Assembly: GCA_947650365.1 (NCBI GenBank)
Contig: OX393550.1
Location: forward strand, 69,123,744 to 69,187,743
Length of the DNA: 64,000 nucleotides
Origin: Chamaelirium japonicum
Lineage: Eukaryota > Streptophyta > Magnoliopsida > Liliales > Melanthiaceae
Reading direction: 5' to 3'
The position numbers were made by a program, and so were the translations under genes. The notes beneath the pieces were generated by a model that was not told where the DNA came from, ran no database searches, and saw only the letters and a list, made by a program, of their open reading frames with translations. Positions 46,861 to 58,119 of the stretch are shown piece by piece (positions within the stretch are counted from its first letter, which is position 1; each line of letters starts with the position of its first letter).

Positions 46861-46861
46861 A
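46818..46861. repeat. GA/CT microsatellite in the 5' leader of the reductase gene
   Basis: About 44 bp of CT on the plus strand (GA in the gene's sense) ending four bases before the start codon. GA tracts in leaders are common in plant promoters. Confidence 0.9.
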
Positions 46862-46873
46862 ACCAGCCTCTCT

Positions 46874-46880
46874 GAATATA
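46874..46880 (-). promoter_or_regulatory. Possible TATA box of the reductase gene
   Basis: The minus strand reads CTATATTC about 60 bp upstream of the start codon, which would place transcription start inside or just before the GA tract. Position is plausible; the motif is weak. Confidence 0.3.
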
Positions 46881-47202
46881 GACCTCTGCATATGGAATTG
46901 CAGATCTCTCAATTTGGCAGATTGTGGAGCTTCCAACGGACCAAAAATGGGGCCTCCGGATCCAAGATCCCTTCGGATCCAGGCTGGCTGTTTCGTCTGG
47001 ACGAGCTCACGTGGAGCCTGGATGTTAAGGACATCTCCCACGTCTCTGAGACATGCATGCAATCCCAATCTCATGCAGGTCCGTACAACCCGGGCTAACT
47101 CACGTGGCTTCAGTTAATGTTTATTATGTTTGTAACTACCCACGTTGTAACCAACTGTACACACACATCTTTTGATATTAATATCTATATAACATGGCAC
47201 GT

Positions 47203-47712
47203 CGGTTTTCTGCTGACTAGACAAAACGGAAGCTGACTAGATAAAAATGAACCGAATAGATCTAGCCATTCGTTCAAAAATCAACACACGATCTCTATTT
47301 CCCTGTCAACCAACTCCCTCCCCTTGGTTTTAAATCCCGATCCATTTAAACTACACTAAATCCCTAAAATCCCAGCCCATTTAAACTGCACTAAACCTGA
47401 CTGTTCATCCCGTAATCGGTGTTCGAATCAACGGCTATAAATCCACCTGCTGAAATTTCGACCGCCCCAAACCAACGGACCAATCTCGAGGAATCCGTTT
47501 GAATAGAGATAGTTTGTGATCAATCGATATAGGGGGAGGAAGAGTTGGTCGCGCCAAAGGTGCTCGCTTCGTTCCAATCGGCACGGGCGAGAAAATGAGT
47601 GTTCCTATGAATGTCGGTGTTGCTGAAAATGTTTTGTTGCTGGAGGTGTTCAGGTGTGTTGCCGCCAAAAATGGCCCGCTACAGTACCGATAGACACGGG
47701 CATGCACTATAA
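47203..47712. repeat. Direct duplication of about 510 bp, copy 1
   Basis: It starts near TGCTGACTAGACAAAACGGAA (47211) and ends CACGGGCATGCACTA. The order of landmarks (CATTCGTTCAAAAATCAA, CCGCCCCAAACCA, AATCGGCACGGG, CAGGTGTGTTGC) is the same in copy 2. Confidence 0.9.
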
Positions 47713-47870
47713 ACTATATGATAACCTCTGAAAGGTGTATCATCTTCAATCTAAAAGATTGTCCAGTGTCCTTGTATTTATCTATGGATTGCACTTCTTT
47801 GTGTCGAACTTGGGCCAATCAGCATCTGAGGCATAGCCACTGAAAGGCTGCAGCTTGCTGTTTGGGACGT

Positions 47871-48380
47871 TGGTTTTGTGCTGACTAGACAAAACGGAAC
47901 AAAAAAGCTGACTTGGACAAGTTGATTGGACAAAAATGAACCGAATATATTTAACCATTCGTTCAAAAATCAATGCATAATCTTTTCTTGGTTTCAAATC
48001 CCAACCCATTTAAACAACACTAAACCCCTAAAACCCCGACCCATTGAAATTGTATTAATCCTGACCGTTCATCCCATGATCGTTGTTCGCATCAATGGCT
48101 ATAAACCCGCCTGCTGAAATTTCGGCCGCCCCAAACCATTGGGTCGATCTCGAGAAATCCGTTCGAACAGAGACAACTGTGATTGATCGATTATAAGGGG
48201 GTGGGGGAGTTGGTCGCATCGAAGGCGTCCGCTTCGTCCCAATCGGCACGGGGGGGAATGGGTGTCCCCTATGAATGCAGGTGTTGTCGTCGAAAGTGTT
48301 TTGTTGTCAAACGCATTCAGGTGTGTTGCAGCCGTAGGCGGCCCGCTGCAGTGCCGATTGGCACAGGCATGCACTAGTAA
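47871..48380. repeat. Direct duplication of about 510 bp, copy 2
   Basis: Matches 47203-47712 at an offset of about 668 bp with many substitutions. The 155 bp between the copies are unique. No gene was recognised in either. The copies lie between the reductase promoter and the 3' end of the thioredoxin reductase gene. Confidence 0.9.
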
Positions 48381-48961
48381 CTGACAGGCTGCTATGTTCT
48401 CAATGGTTCTCCGGGTTTACATCAAGTTGATCCTTTGTCTACCTATCTATGATCAAGCGGTGGCCGGTGGTGGTGCCATCTAGAAGGCCGTTGTCTCTTT
48501 CGAGTGGTTTGGATCAGGCCCAGCTAGTTTTTCAGCCAGGCCAGACCAGCTCCAGTTTGGTCTAATTGAACAAGTTCGAAATTGACTAGTTATCTTTCGG
48601 AGTTCGGTTCAGGCTTGTTATTGGGCCAAATTTCGCCTGTAAATAGTTGTTTCGAAGCTCTCGTTGATGGCAACAGTACCGGGAGTTGGGAGTTGGTAAA
48701 GGCACAAAACCAATTTTGAAAACCTGAGCAGTGGACAGAAATCTGGATGATCGAACATCAACCGAAAGAAAGAAAAATGTATCACATTAACCACCAATAA
48801 CTCTTTTACTTCCAGATTATACAAACAACTCTGCTAATGATAACATGAAAATGTTTGCTGGGTTATCTGCAGCGTAGACTACCCGTTGCCGCATCCTACA
48901 GCTTAGCCTTCACAAGCATTGATGTAATCTCTGGAGATCCGGCTGCATCATCCAAAGGTAG

Positions 48962-51197
48962 TCAGTCCGCCTTTCCCTCCTGCGCTCCAGTCTCCTGCAA
49001 GTAGTGCTCTGCCTCCAAGGCAGCCATACACCCTGCAACAATCAGTGGATGACGGCACATTGGTTAGAAGCAGAAGAATCGATCGTCAGAAATAGGAGTT
49101 TATGGACCAATAGGTGAAGAAAGATAATGTAACCAGAGCCAAGAGGGGCTTAGCCTAGTACTTGGCACCCCCCCTCTCATAGAGGAGGTCCTTGGTTCGA
49201 GTCCTGGTGGCGAGCCGGGACTTGAATTCTGGTTGGTAGGAGTGGGAGTAGGAGTAGGAGGGAAGAAACAAAACCAAACATCCATATTCTATCAGAAGCT
49301 GGAAAAAGCTGAATTGGTACTAAGACTACTGACTACAACTTTTTGATCAGATTAGAGTTGTTATAATTGAAAAGAACCTTCGGGGTTGGGAGTCCATCGA
49401 TTATACATGTGTGAAGCAATCCTAATGAACGTAGAACTTCAGCTAACCGACGAATGATGAGCCCAACGTCAGAAAGGATGGATTATGAATTGGACTTGAA
49501 CATGGGCATCCTTATGTCCAGCTAGTTCTGTTCAAGAATGGGCTACTTAGGTATTGAATGATAATGATGTTGATGGTTTTTTATTTATTAAATACAAATG
49601 CAACATGAAATTTGAGCTTAAGAGAAAAATCAAATTCACGGCGTGTAATGAACTCCCTAACAATTTATTGCAGTATTATATGTCACATTAGGCAAGTTTG
49701 TGGTGAATGGAAGATTGTTCCTACGAACCCTTGCTTCATAATGTCAAGATGTAAGTGCCAGCTAGGTGAGTTGGTATAATCTCAGACCCGGATCGGTTCT
49801 CGCTTGCATTGAATTCATAACTGGTAGGGGGCTGCCTTAACCCTCCCTCAAATGAGACGCTGAGGGTTTCTCAAAATAAATAAATAAATAATGTCAAGAT
49901 GCAATTGCTTTGGAAATACCTTCTGCCAAAATTTGCATGAAAGAGTAAATGAATTATTCATATCGTCCTATATTCGTAAATCAAATCGTGAAGTTTGTTC
50001 TATATGAATTTGGAGGGTCCAAAAACGAACTCCATAAATCAAGTTTGACCACTGCAAAGACCTTGGTGAAGAAATGCATGGAAGCTAATGTAGGAATTAA
50101 AGAGTACACCTAGCTCTAAAATTATGATGGTGGTCTTAAGCATACCTCGCAAATTATTGCTTGCAAACAAAGAGTACCAATGTTATAATGCTGGTAAAAG
50201 TAGAAATCTATCAAGCTAGGCATAGGGGTGTAAAACGGGCCGGGCGGGGTCGGGACTAGAGATGTCATGCTCAAATGGGTCCGTTGGGCTGGGCCGGGCC
50301 TCAGGCCAAGGGTCTGAGCCCGGGCCTCGCCCGGGTATACATATATTTGAATTTCAGGCCCGGTTTGGGCTAAAAATAGTGTTGAATAAAAATTTATGTA
50401 CACGATGGGGTTTGAAGGCTCAACCTTTAAAAAGGTAAAGAGAAGCAATAAACCACTACACCATATTTTCTTTATGTTTAAATTACCTGGTCTTTATATA
50501 TATAATAAATATACAGTAATTATATCAGGCTCTCAGGCTGGACTTGCGGGCTTCCTTTCGGGCCGGGCTACGAGCAAGGTGGCGGCCCGAGCCCGGCCCA
50601 TGGTATGTTCGGGCCGTTGACTTTCGGGCCGGGGTTCGGACCAATAGACTTTTTTTACACCCCTAGTTAGGTATTATCAACCTGAGGCATCAAGAAGAAT
50701 GCAAGGCATTACCGATGGGCAAAGAAGTACCTCTAAATTAAAGGGACTGAATCGCCCAACAGGTGGCAAGAGGGAGGAGGGCGCAAAAAATTTTGTTATC
50801 AAGGTACTAAAAATAAAAATATTTTACAAAATATTTCTTTTTTTTACGTGCACCGAAATGAAATATTTTGCAAAATATGCCGTTTTTTGGAGGGCTTGAA
50901 ATGATGGTCGAAATCGATATTTCAAACCTTGGTTGTTATGTGGCCCAGATGCATGACCTTGGGTCTAAGCAGCCCCTAAAATTAAAACAAATTTAATGGA
51001 CAGTAGAGCTCGGATGTTCCTATGGGAGCAAATCAAGAAGCATTCGTTTTGTTAGTTGGGAGATACTTGTTTTAACAACAAGCTTTGGGGCCTTCAGGTT
51101 CCATAGACTGAATCCCACCTTATTATACAATTACATTAGATTAGAGTTTAGATCAAGGCCATATTTTAATTATTGAGTAGCGTGTCCTTGGATCCCG

Positions 51198-51234
<37 letters not shown>

Positions 51235-54200
51235 TATAAAATGACTAGTTGAAACTTGAAACAAGTTCGCATAATCATATAGCATGTGGCATCAAACATC
51301 AATAAAACTCATCATCATCAAGTTCTATAATCTATATTATCCACAGGTTAAAAACTATAAATCTAAATAATATAGATTGGGATCTAGACCTAGATGTTTG
51401 TAAGTACGATGAAAAAAATGTGAATTGAAGATGTGAAGTAAACATATAAAGAATTATGACACTATACAGCTGAATCAAAAATATGAATTAAAAAACCGAG
51501 AGAAGAGAGTTTTCATGGGCAACATTATACTCACTTCGTGACGGACGCTGAAGGCGGCCCCAAAGTTTAAAACCTAATCTGCCCGATCGTCACAAGTTCT
51601 TTTTTATCTCGCTCAATCGCGTTGAAAATTTGAATTCACAAGGCACGAGATCCTCTGAGGTTATAAACTCATAGGATCAGAATAAGATTAGTTAAAGCTA
51701 AAATTGAATCACCACCATCCGTTACAACCAGCCCGACTAGTGAATCACACTCAGTCCCAAATGTCATGCAAAAGGACGGCTGTGATTCAGTTTGGCTTCA
51801 ATCTAAATCGTCAATTAAATGAGGTGGGTGTCTCGACCGCCTCAGGGTGTAAAGCAGGCGCCTCAATCCGACTTATATACCTGCTCTCGCGTCAATCCAG
51901 ACGAGGTGCCCTTGCCACGCCTTGCCTCTCACCTCAGGCATGCAACTTGGCTCGCCTTAACTACACTGCTTCCACCTTTGATCGTCAAGATCAAGTTCTT
52001 CCATGAGCCTTTCGATCTTGATGAAGCAAGGCATAGATCGATTATTGCCTTTCCAGGATATATAATTCGTGGGCAATTTGACGGCTAGATCACGAGAAGT
52101 AACAAAATCGAGCTTCATCACCATCTCCTTGCCAAAAGAGCATGCAAAATTTAGGAGAAGATTGAAAAATATGATATCACGAACTAGATTGAAACAGTAA
52201 AGTGTTTAATGTAATCCATGGGTTAAACTAGGTTTATTAGAGTGTACATTGAGTTTAAGTATTTAATTTTGAGTGATTAATTTGATTTTAAGAACCCACA
52301 ATTATTTTCCCAATTTTAGATGGATTATTACATTTTACTTCAACATAAATAACCTATATTCAGATTTCAGAAGAACAATTTTTTTTCAAGCTATAACTTC
52401 AGATCAAAGAGTCAGACAAAGGCTTATCAATTTTTATTTTGGGTGCCTTCAATGAGACAGATCTTATGAATTGTTAGCAGGCATAAAATGGGCTCATTTT
52501 GACTATGTTATTGATTGTTAGGGGCACCAAATGGGATCGTTTTGACTAAGTTATCGTGGCCTAAAAGCTCTACACTGGAATTAGGGAAATATACTTAATG
52601 TAATATCTTTAGACATACATTCTGTTTAATGGGTTAGGATTAATTCGGTTGAATCAATAATTTATATTAAACTATTTCTTAGGTAAGAAGTGAATCAAAG
52701 CATTCCATCTCAGCTACCAATGATGAACTTTTAAAGCCCTTTGTTGGTGTATGCCACTGAGTTTCTTTTTTTCTTCCTTCCTTTGCTTTACTCTATTCTT
52801 TTTCTGCGAACATTCTGAACTTCTCTTTTTGTTCTGAGTGCGTTTTTACTTCTACAACTCATATCTTTGATTCTTCTCTATTGCAAACCAAGGTTGTCAA
52901 GGCATCGCCTAAGCGATTTGAAGCCCGACCGCCTAGGTGACGCCAAAGCCAGGCGGCCTTGCTAAAATCCCGATTGCCAACCCTACGTTTCGTCTTCTAC
53001 GATTAAGAAGCGGAAGAGGGAGGAATAAGCAAAAGCACCCCCCTCGGCATGACCACGGTGGCCACGTTCGGCGACCACCGATAACAACTTGTACCCATTG
53101 GCAGCCACCTGTGACTGTGAGCACCAGATTCTATAGATACTATGCCGCATCAGTACCGATGCTTATTTGTTGGACTTTTTTTAGACATGGAAATTAACAA
53201 CACCTTTAATATTGAAAACCTTGTACGATACAAATACAATTAGCCAACAAATAATATATAGAATGAATCCATGGCTACAGATGCACCCGCTACCTCATAT
53301 GAGGCATTTGCTTCGACTACCATGCCACGCATCCTACCTTTATCACCACCTCCACCATTACCAAATAGGCGAGAGGAAGTTAAAGATATTCTTGATGAGC
53401 ATGTTGTTTCCACCCGATCTGGAGGATATCATAAGTTCTTGGTCAAGAAAAAGGACATGCCTACCTCAGACAACAGTTGAATCACTAGGAGGAGTTGCTG
53501 AAACTCAACCCAAACCTTTACGAGCGCTACTTAAGCATTTATGCTCCAAATGAGAATTCTTCGAAGCTTGGGAGAGTTGATGGGGATTTGATAAAGACGT
53601 ACCAGCAGTGGCGTCGCAGAGAATGATTAGTTCTTCAGTTCACTTCAGACAGATCTAGAATTGGACACTGCTTGATGGGGCTTCTATTAATTTTGGGTTT
53701 ATTTAATGTAATTCAATGATATGACAATTGAGTCTTAGTTAATGGGATTCTATTTTATTTGAGGGTTCTATTAATTTTATTTGGGTTCGTTTATTTGAGC
53801 GGACAATATACATGTGGCGGGAGTCACCAAATGACTCAAAATGATTTGAGGGTCCTTTACACAGAAGGACTCCCAAAGACCAGCCGTGAGGTTGTTGTAC
53901 GACTCATAGCTGTGCGGAATTGTTCGCTCTTCCCCCATCATCTCTTCATCTTGCAATACCAAAAGTCCTCAAGGTTGAATCCGAATTTGAACCTAATTGA
54001 AGCCAAACCTCAAATCTGGGCCACATTCCAGATTTGGGAAAAACCCTAAAAAAACTTATCCCTTATTTGAATCCTACGAAATTCAGATCATAGATCAATC
54101 ATCCATAGACCTATAACCCCTCCAAAATTCATTGCAATTCGTTCATCTCTACTAGATCTAACTCCTACTTTATCTGCTTGTGGCCATTAAAATCAGCACC

Positions 54201-56155
54201 ACGTGACTAGCCTTCAGAGTTGACCCATGAGCAATTTGACGACGGAGACGTGTTGCGAAATCTCCTGACACGGCACGAAGTGTGATGAGGAACTTGGAGG
54301 ACCTTTACAACGAACATGCATCGAATTAAACCATCTGAGGATTTTCAAAAAGAAATTTTCTTATCTTGATTTCCTGATTGGGCATCTTGAAATTTGCGTT
54401 GAATATTTCTAGCAGAGTTTACAATCATCATCACTTTGTTATTATAGTTGATTTTAGCAATTCACCATCTTGCAAACATCATAATAGTTGCACTGGCATT
54501 AAGAATAACTGTGTTGCATCATCACATATAAGTTTCAGGTTTCTTGATAGTATCTTTGTTTTGCATCTCATAGAAACTTGGTCGCCCACTATGAGATTGT
54601 CCCGCATCATATGAGCTTTTGGAGGTTTTATGTGGCCTTGATGCGGATATGATGTTAATGCTTCGAACAAAATGCTAGAAGAAGAAATCTGTTGGTCGGA
54701 TCGTCACGAAACTTTGGGGTAACATCTGAGATGTGGAGAGCAAACAAAAGCCCAATGGGTCCCAAACAACTGGGCATTAGTCAGAACGAAGCGTGACCTC
54801 GAGAATCGTGCATGTATGATCTGCTCCCCATTAATCAAAGTATGTATCATGCAACATGTTATGAAACAAACCGGTGACACCAATGATGCTACATACAACC
54901 AATCAAAGGCAGTTCAGTTAATGAAGCTTCATAACATGGAAACTAGCACATTTCATGGTGACCCTCAACAAACAATCTAAACCATCTGGAAGTTTTCATA
55001 TTTTATCATTTGTAAGAACCAAAGAGCTAAGAACAACCCAAAGCATCTGAAAGTGTGAAAACAAAAAGGATAAGAAAATATGCAGCACTGACCTGATCCG
55101 GCAGCGGTGACCGCCTGCCGGTACTTCTTGTCCTGCACGTCTCCGGCGGCAAAGACCCCTCTCACGCTGGTCTGAGTGGTGCCGGGTTTCGTTATGACAT
55201 ACCCATCGGAGTCCAAATCCAGCTGCCCCCTGAGGAACTTGGTGGCAGGCTCGTGTCCTATGGCAAAGAAGAGGCCCGAGACCTTGAGTTCGAAGACCTC
55301 CCCAGTGGCCACATTCCTCACCTTGACGCCACCCAACGGCTCATTCTCCCGCTCCCCGTATGCCTCGGCCACCTCCGAGCTCCACAGCACCTCGATCTTG
55401 GGGTTCGCTAGCACCCTCGCCTGCATGATCTTGGATGCCCTAAACGTGTCCCGGCGGTGAATGATGTAAACCTTCGACCCATATTTGGTCAGGAAGTTGG
55501 CTTCCTCCATGGCGGAGTCGCCGCCCCCAATCACCGCGATAGGGCGGTTCCGGAAAATGGGCGCCGCCCCGTCGCAGACCGCGCAGGCAGAGATCCCACG
55601 GTTCCAGAACTCGTCAGAGCCTCGGAAGTGGAGGCGCCGGGCTACGGCGCCGGTGGCGACGACGACGGCATCGGCCTCGACGGCGGTGTCGGGGGAGAAG
55701 ACGCGAAAAGGGTGCGTGGAGAAGTCAACAGATGCGACGGTCTCGGTGAGAATCTCGGTGCCGAAGCGGAGGGACTGGGCGCGGCAGTGGTCCATGAGCT
55801 CGGCGCCCATGATGCCCTCCGGGAAGCCAGGGAAGTTCTCCACGTCGGTGGTGGTGGTCAGTTGGCCGCCAGGGGCGATGTCGTTGGCCATCCACCCCTC
55901 GAAGAGGATGGGCTTGAGCTCCGCCCGGCCGGCGTAGATCGCCGCCGTGTGGCCGGCGGGGCCGCTGCCGATGATGCACAGGCGGGTCCTGAGGGCCTTG
56001 GGGGCGCCGTCCATGGAGGCTGCGGTGGAGGCGGATATCGTCCTCGTTGGGGAGGCGACGGAAGCGGCGAATACGGCGGCGGAGGGAGCAGTGGCGGCGC
56101 CGGCGAGGTATCGGGCTTTCTTCAGAATGGCGGAGAGGTTGGAGCGGTAGCTCAT
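48962..56155 (-). CDS. NADPH-dependent thioredoxin reductase (NTRA/NTRB type), two exons
   Basis: Exon 1 is 56155-55093 and exon 2 is 49032-48962 (minus), joined TCAG|GTCAGT...TTGCAG|GG in phase 1; 377 aa. It is an FAD flavoenzyme that passes electrons from NADPH to thioredoxin h/o in cytosol and mitochondria. Visible parts: a basic, Ala/Ser-rich N-terminus (1-47), probably a mitochondrial presequence; FAD loop [20 protein letters not shown] (60-79); [20 protein letters not shown]; redox-active CAVC at 191-194; NADPH loop [12 protein letters not shown] (208-219) and HRRDTFRA (233-240); second FAD motif [16 protein letters not shown]; conserved C-terminus [15 protein letters not shown]. Met48 just before the FAD domain could start a cytosolic form, as alternative starts do in Arabidopsis NTR genes. 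The 6060-bp intron is transposon-filled. Two hAT MITEs lie from 132 bp upstream of the start. Confidence 0.97.
49123..49261 (+). mobile_element. Probable tRNA-derived SINE
   Basis: A pol III B box (GGTTCGAGTCC, about 49193) and an A-box-like GAGGGGCTTAGCCTAG (about 49141) lie at tRNA-like spacing. The segment is flanked by GAAGAAA at 49116-49122 and 49262-49268, a short possible target duplication. The 3' end is GGGAGTAGGAGTAGGAGG. It lies in the thioredoxin reductase intron. Confidence 0.55.
49752..49887 (+). mobile_element. SINE with 14-bp target-site duplication
   Basis: 136 bp between perfect duplications ATAATGTCAAGATG (49738-49751 and 49888-49901). It has an A-box-like GGTGAGTTGG near the start, a weak B-box region (CGGTTCTCG), and a simple (AAAT)n tail (AAAATAAATAAATAA). 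The duplication length and tail indicate LINE-mediated insertion on the plus strand. Confidence 0.85.
50223..50665. mobile_element. hAT-type MITE, GGGCC-rich
   Basis: Termini TAGGGGTGTAAAACGGGCC and TTTTTTACACCCCTA, flanked by GCTAGGCA (50215-50222) and GTTAGGTA (50666-50673), 8 bp with two differences. Both ends have degenerate GGGCCGGGC motifs around an AT-rich centre. Confidence 0.85.
51202..51233. repeat. (TA)n microsatellite
   Basis: About 32 bp of pure TA in the thioredoxin reductase intron. Confidence 0.97.
51240..52880. other. Unassigned part of the thioredoxin reductase intron
   Basis: AT-rich with a GC-richer piece at 51690-52060. Frames are short; no family recognised. Confidence 0.45.
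52891..52985. repeat. GCCTAGGC-rich transposon terminus
   Basis: GGTTGTCAAGGCATCGCCTA resembles the terminal repeats at 13227 and 13753 and is followed by further GCCTAGGTGACGCC-type motifs. No opposite end was found nearby. Confidence 0.45.
53268..53628 (+). pseudogene. Ty3/gypsy polyprotein C-terminus (chromodomain-like) remnant
   Basis: The frame from 53271 reads [20 protein letters not shown] and [15 protein letters not shown]. After a shift the plus strand continues with ITRRSCxNSTQTF-type sequence in one frame and [20 protein letters not shown] in another, then [18 protein letters not shown]. These match the chromodomain tail of gypsy integrases (YLVKWKG...WI...EL..LNPDLYERY). It is frameshifted and has a Lys where the aromatic-cage Trp is expected. 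It lies in the thioredoxin reductase intron. Confidence 0.7.
53640..55092. other. Rest of the thioredoxin reductase intron, unassigned
   Basis: A possible gypsy LTR start (TGATGGGGCTTC, 53673) follows the chromodomain remnant, but no matching end or second LTR was seen. The intron donor side ends at 55092. Confidence 0.4.
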
Positions 56156-56287
56156 GAATCGGGTTTTGCTGGTTTTCAGCTTACGGGTTCGTGTATTTGG
56201 CGTTGTCGTACCGTCGTGCTTCTATGATCGCCAACGGGCTCCTAGAATGTTCACCCTTCGTTAAAGTAGCGAAGGCTTGGTTAAAAG

Positions 56288-56800
56288 CAGGGGTGGCAAT
56301 TCTTGACCCGACCCGAACCCGACCCGAAGTTAGCGGGTTTGGGTTTGGCCTAAACGGGTTCGGGTCATAGATGGGTCGACCCGATTGACCCGTTTATTTA
56401 ATGGGTCGACCCGATTGACCCTTTTATTTAATGGGTCGGGTTCGGGTTTGGCCTTATAACCCGATTGACCCGACTTGACCCGTTTAACAAATGGGTCGTG
56501 TCAACCCGACCCGAGCCAACCCGACCCAACCCGATCAAACCCGGCCCAATCCGACTTGTCTTGACCCAACCCGACAGGTTTACATGAGTCCTGTTGACCC
56601 AACCTGAACCAAACCGACCCGACACGACCCGACCCGTTTAGTAAACGGGTCGGGTCGGGTCAACACGTTTATTAGGTGGGTCGGGTTTGGGTTTAAGTTT
56701 TTGACCCGTTTATTAAACGGGTTGGGTTTGGGTTGGGTGTTTTGCCCTTATACATATGTCTCAACCCGACCCGACCCGACCCGACCCATTGCCACCCCTA
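56288..56800. mobile_element. hAT-type MITE 1 in the thioredoxin reductase promoter
   Basis: 513 bp, CAGGGGTGGCAATTC to CATTGCCACCCCTA, with perfect 8-bp duplication GTTAAAAG at 56280-56287 and 56801-56808. The interior is almost entirely degenerate GACCC/GGGTC pentamers. It starts 132 bp upstream of the thioredoxin reductase ATG. Confidence 0.95.
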
Positions 56801-56809
56801 GTTAAAAGG

Positions 56810-57267
56810 TAGAGGTGGCAATGGGTCGTGTCGGGTCGGGTTCGTGTCGTGTCTAGTTTCAGGTCGTGTCCAAAACCTCTAGACCCGGACCCGACCCGTT
56901 TAACTAATCGTGTCTAGATCCTAAACCCATACCCGACCCGTTTATAAACGTGTAGACCCGATAAGACCCGTTTACCACATGGGTTTATTCAGTTTACCCG
57001 ATCCGACCCAATCCGACTCGACCCGACCTAACCCGATAGATCCGCTGATACTATATATTACAGTATCGGATTGCAGGTAGACCCGACCCGACACGACCCC
57101 GTTGAATTTTAAACGGGTCTTCCCGGGTCTACCGTGTCCAGACCCTAAATCCGAACCCGACCTGTTTATTAAATGGGTCTATCATATCGACCCGTTCACA
57201 ACCCGAACCCGTTTAGCCCTGTCCCAGACCCGCTAACTTCGTGTCGGGTCCGAAATTGCCAGCCCTA
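56810..57267. mobile_element. hAT-type MITE 2, inserted at the neighbouring site
   Basis: 458 bp, TAGAGGTGGCAATGGG to AAATTGCCAGCCCTA, with perfect 8-bp duplication TTAAAAGG at 56802-56809 and 57268-57275. It belongs to the same family as 32675-33143 in reverse orientation. Its left duplication overlaps MITE 1's right duplication by seven bases. Confidence 0.95.
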
Positions 57268-57560
57268 TTAAAAGGTATCTCCAATCGGCTCCCTACCTTG
57301 TCGAAAGTCCGTAACTCTTAATCTCTTTAAGTGGGTAGAGGTTAAGAGGTAAAGAGTTTTTGGCTATTGGCTCAAGTCCCTTGTCCGTTTCAGCGCTTAG
57401 AGCATCTCCAGCAGTCTCCTACGATTCTTCTATATTTTTCAAAGTTTCTAGCTGTCGCATAGGCTGGAATGGAAGAGCACTCCAACGGCCCCGCAATCTC
57501 TCCATATTTCTCGTAAAAAGACCAAATCAAGATCCATGAAAGAAACCTTTAGAAGGGAAA

Positions 57561-57586
57561 GGGGGGGGGGGGGGGGGGGGGGGGGG
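57561..57586. repeat. Poly-G tract (26 G)
   Basis: Twenty-six consecutive Gs on the plus strand. The exact length is likely to vary or be mis-assembled. The surrounding 57276-58110 holds no recognised gene. Confidence 0.9.
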
Positions 57587-58119
57587 TGTTCGAAAAATTA
57601 ATTGAGTCAATAGACTTTTATTTTTATTAAAATCGGGGCCGACTATTCAAAGATTTCCCTACTGCACTAGCCTTAGACAGAGTAGTAGCGAAATATCAAA
57701 CTAGCGAAATCTTGTGGAGCCCATTTTTGAACCATTTCTCCATTTCTTTTGGTACAACAAGGAAGAATGAAATCTCAAGGAGCACATTGGAGATGCTCTT
57801 AAGAGACATAGTCTCTGTTTGAAAAAGGAGACGTCGGTGTGATTATTGAAGAAGAGTGGTGGCTATTTATTCGGGTAGAGGAATTTTTTAAAAAGAGTAT
57901 TATGGAATCCATAGTTCTATGAGCTGGTAAAATGGACTGGAAGGAAGGCACTCGATCGACTGATCAACCCGAAAGGTCATAGATTGTTCAATACTTGGAA
58001 TATTGTTCGTTTGAAAAAGAGAATAATATCATCAATTTCAAGTTATCAATAAAAAAATATATGGCCGAGTCTTTTATTATAAGTCTAAATTCCATTTAAT
58101 TATATACTATTCTCTATAC

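Noticed and set aside
49123..49261. Functional tRNA gene
   Set aside because: A B box is present, but no cloverleaf with anticodon arm could be drawn and the flanks suggest a SINE.
53212..53553. 113-codon plus-strand frame starting [13 protein letters not shown]
   Set aside because: It overlaps the chromodomain-like frame in another register and has no family features.
55457..56227. 256-codon plus-strand frame opposite the thioredoxin reductase exon
   Set aside because: It is the antisense of a GC-rich coding exon; Gly/Glu/Val-rich composition is typical of such shadows.
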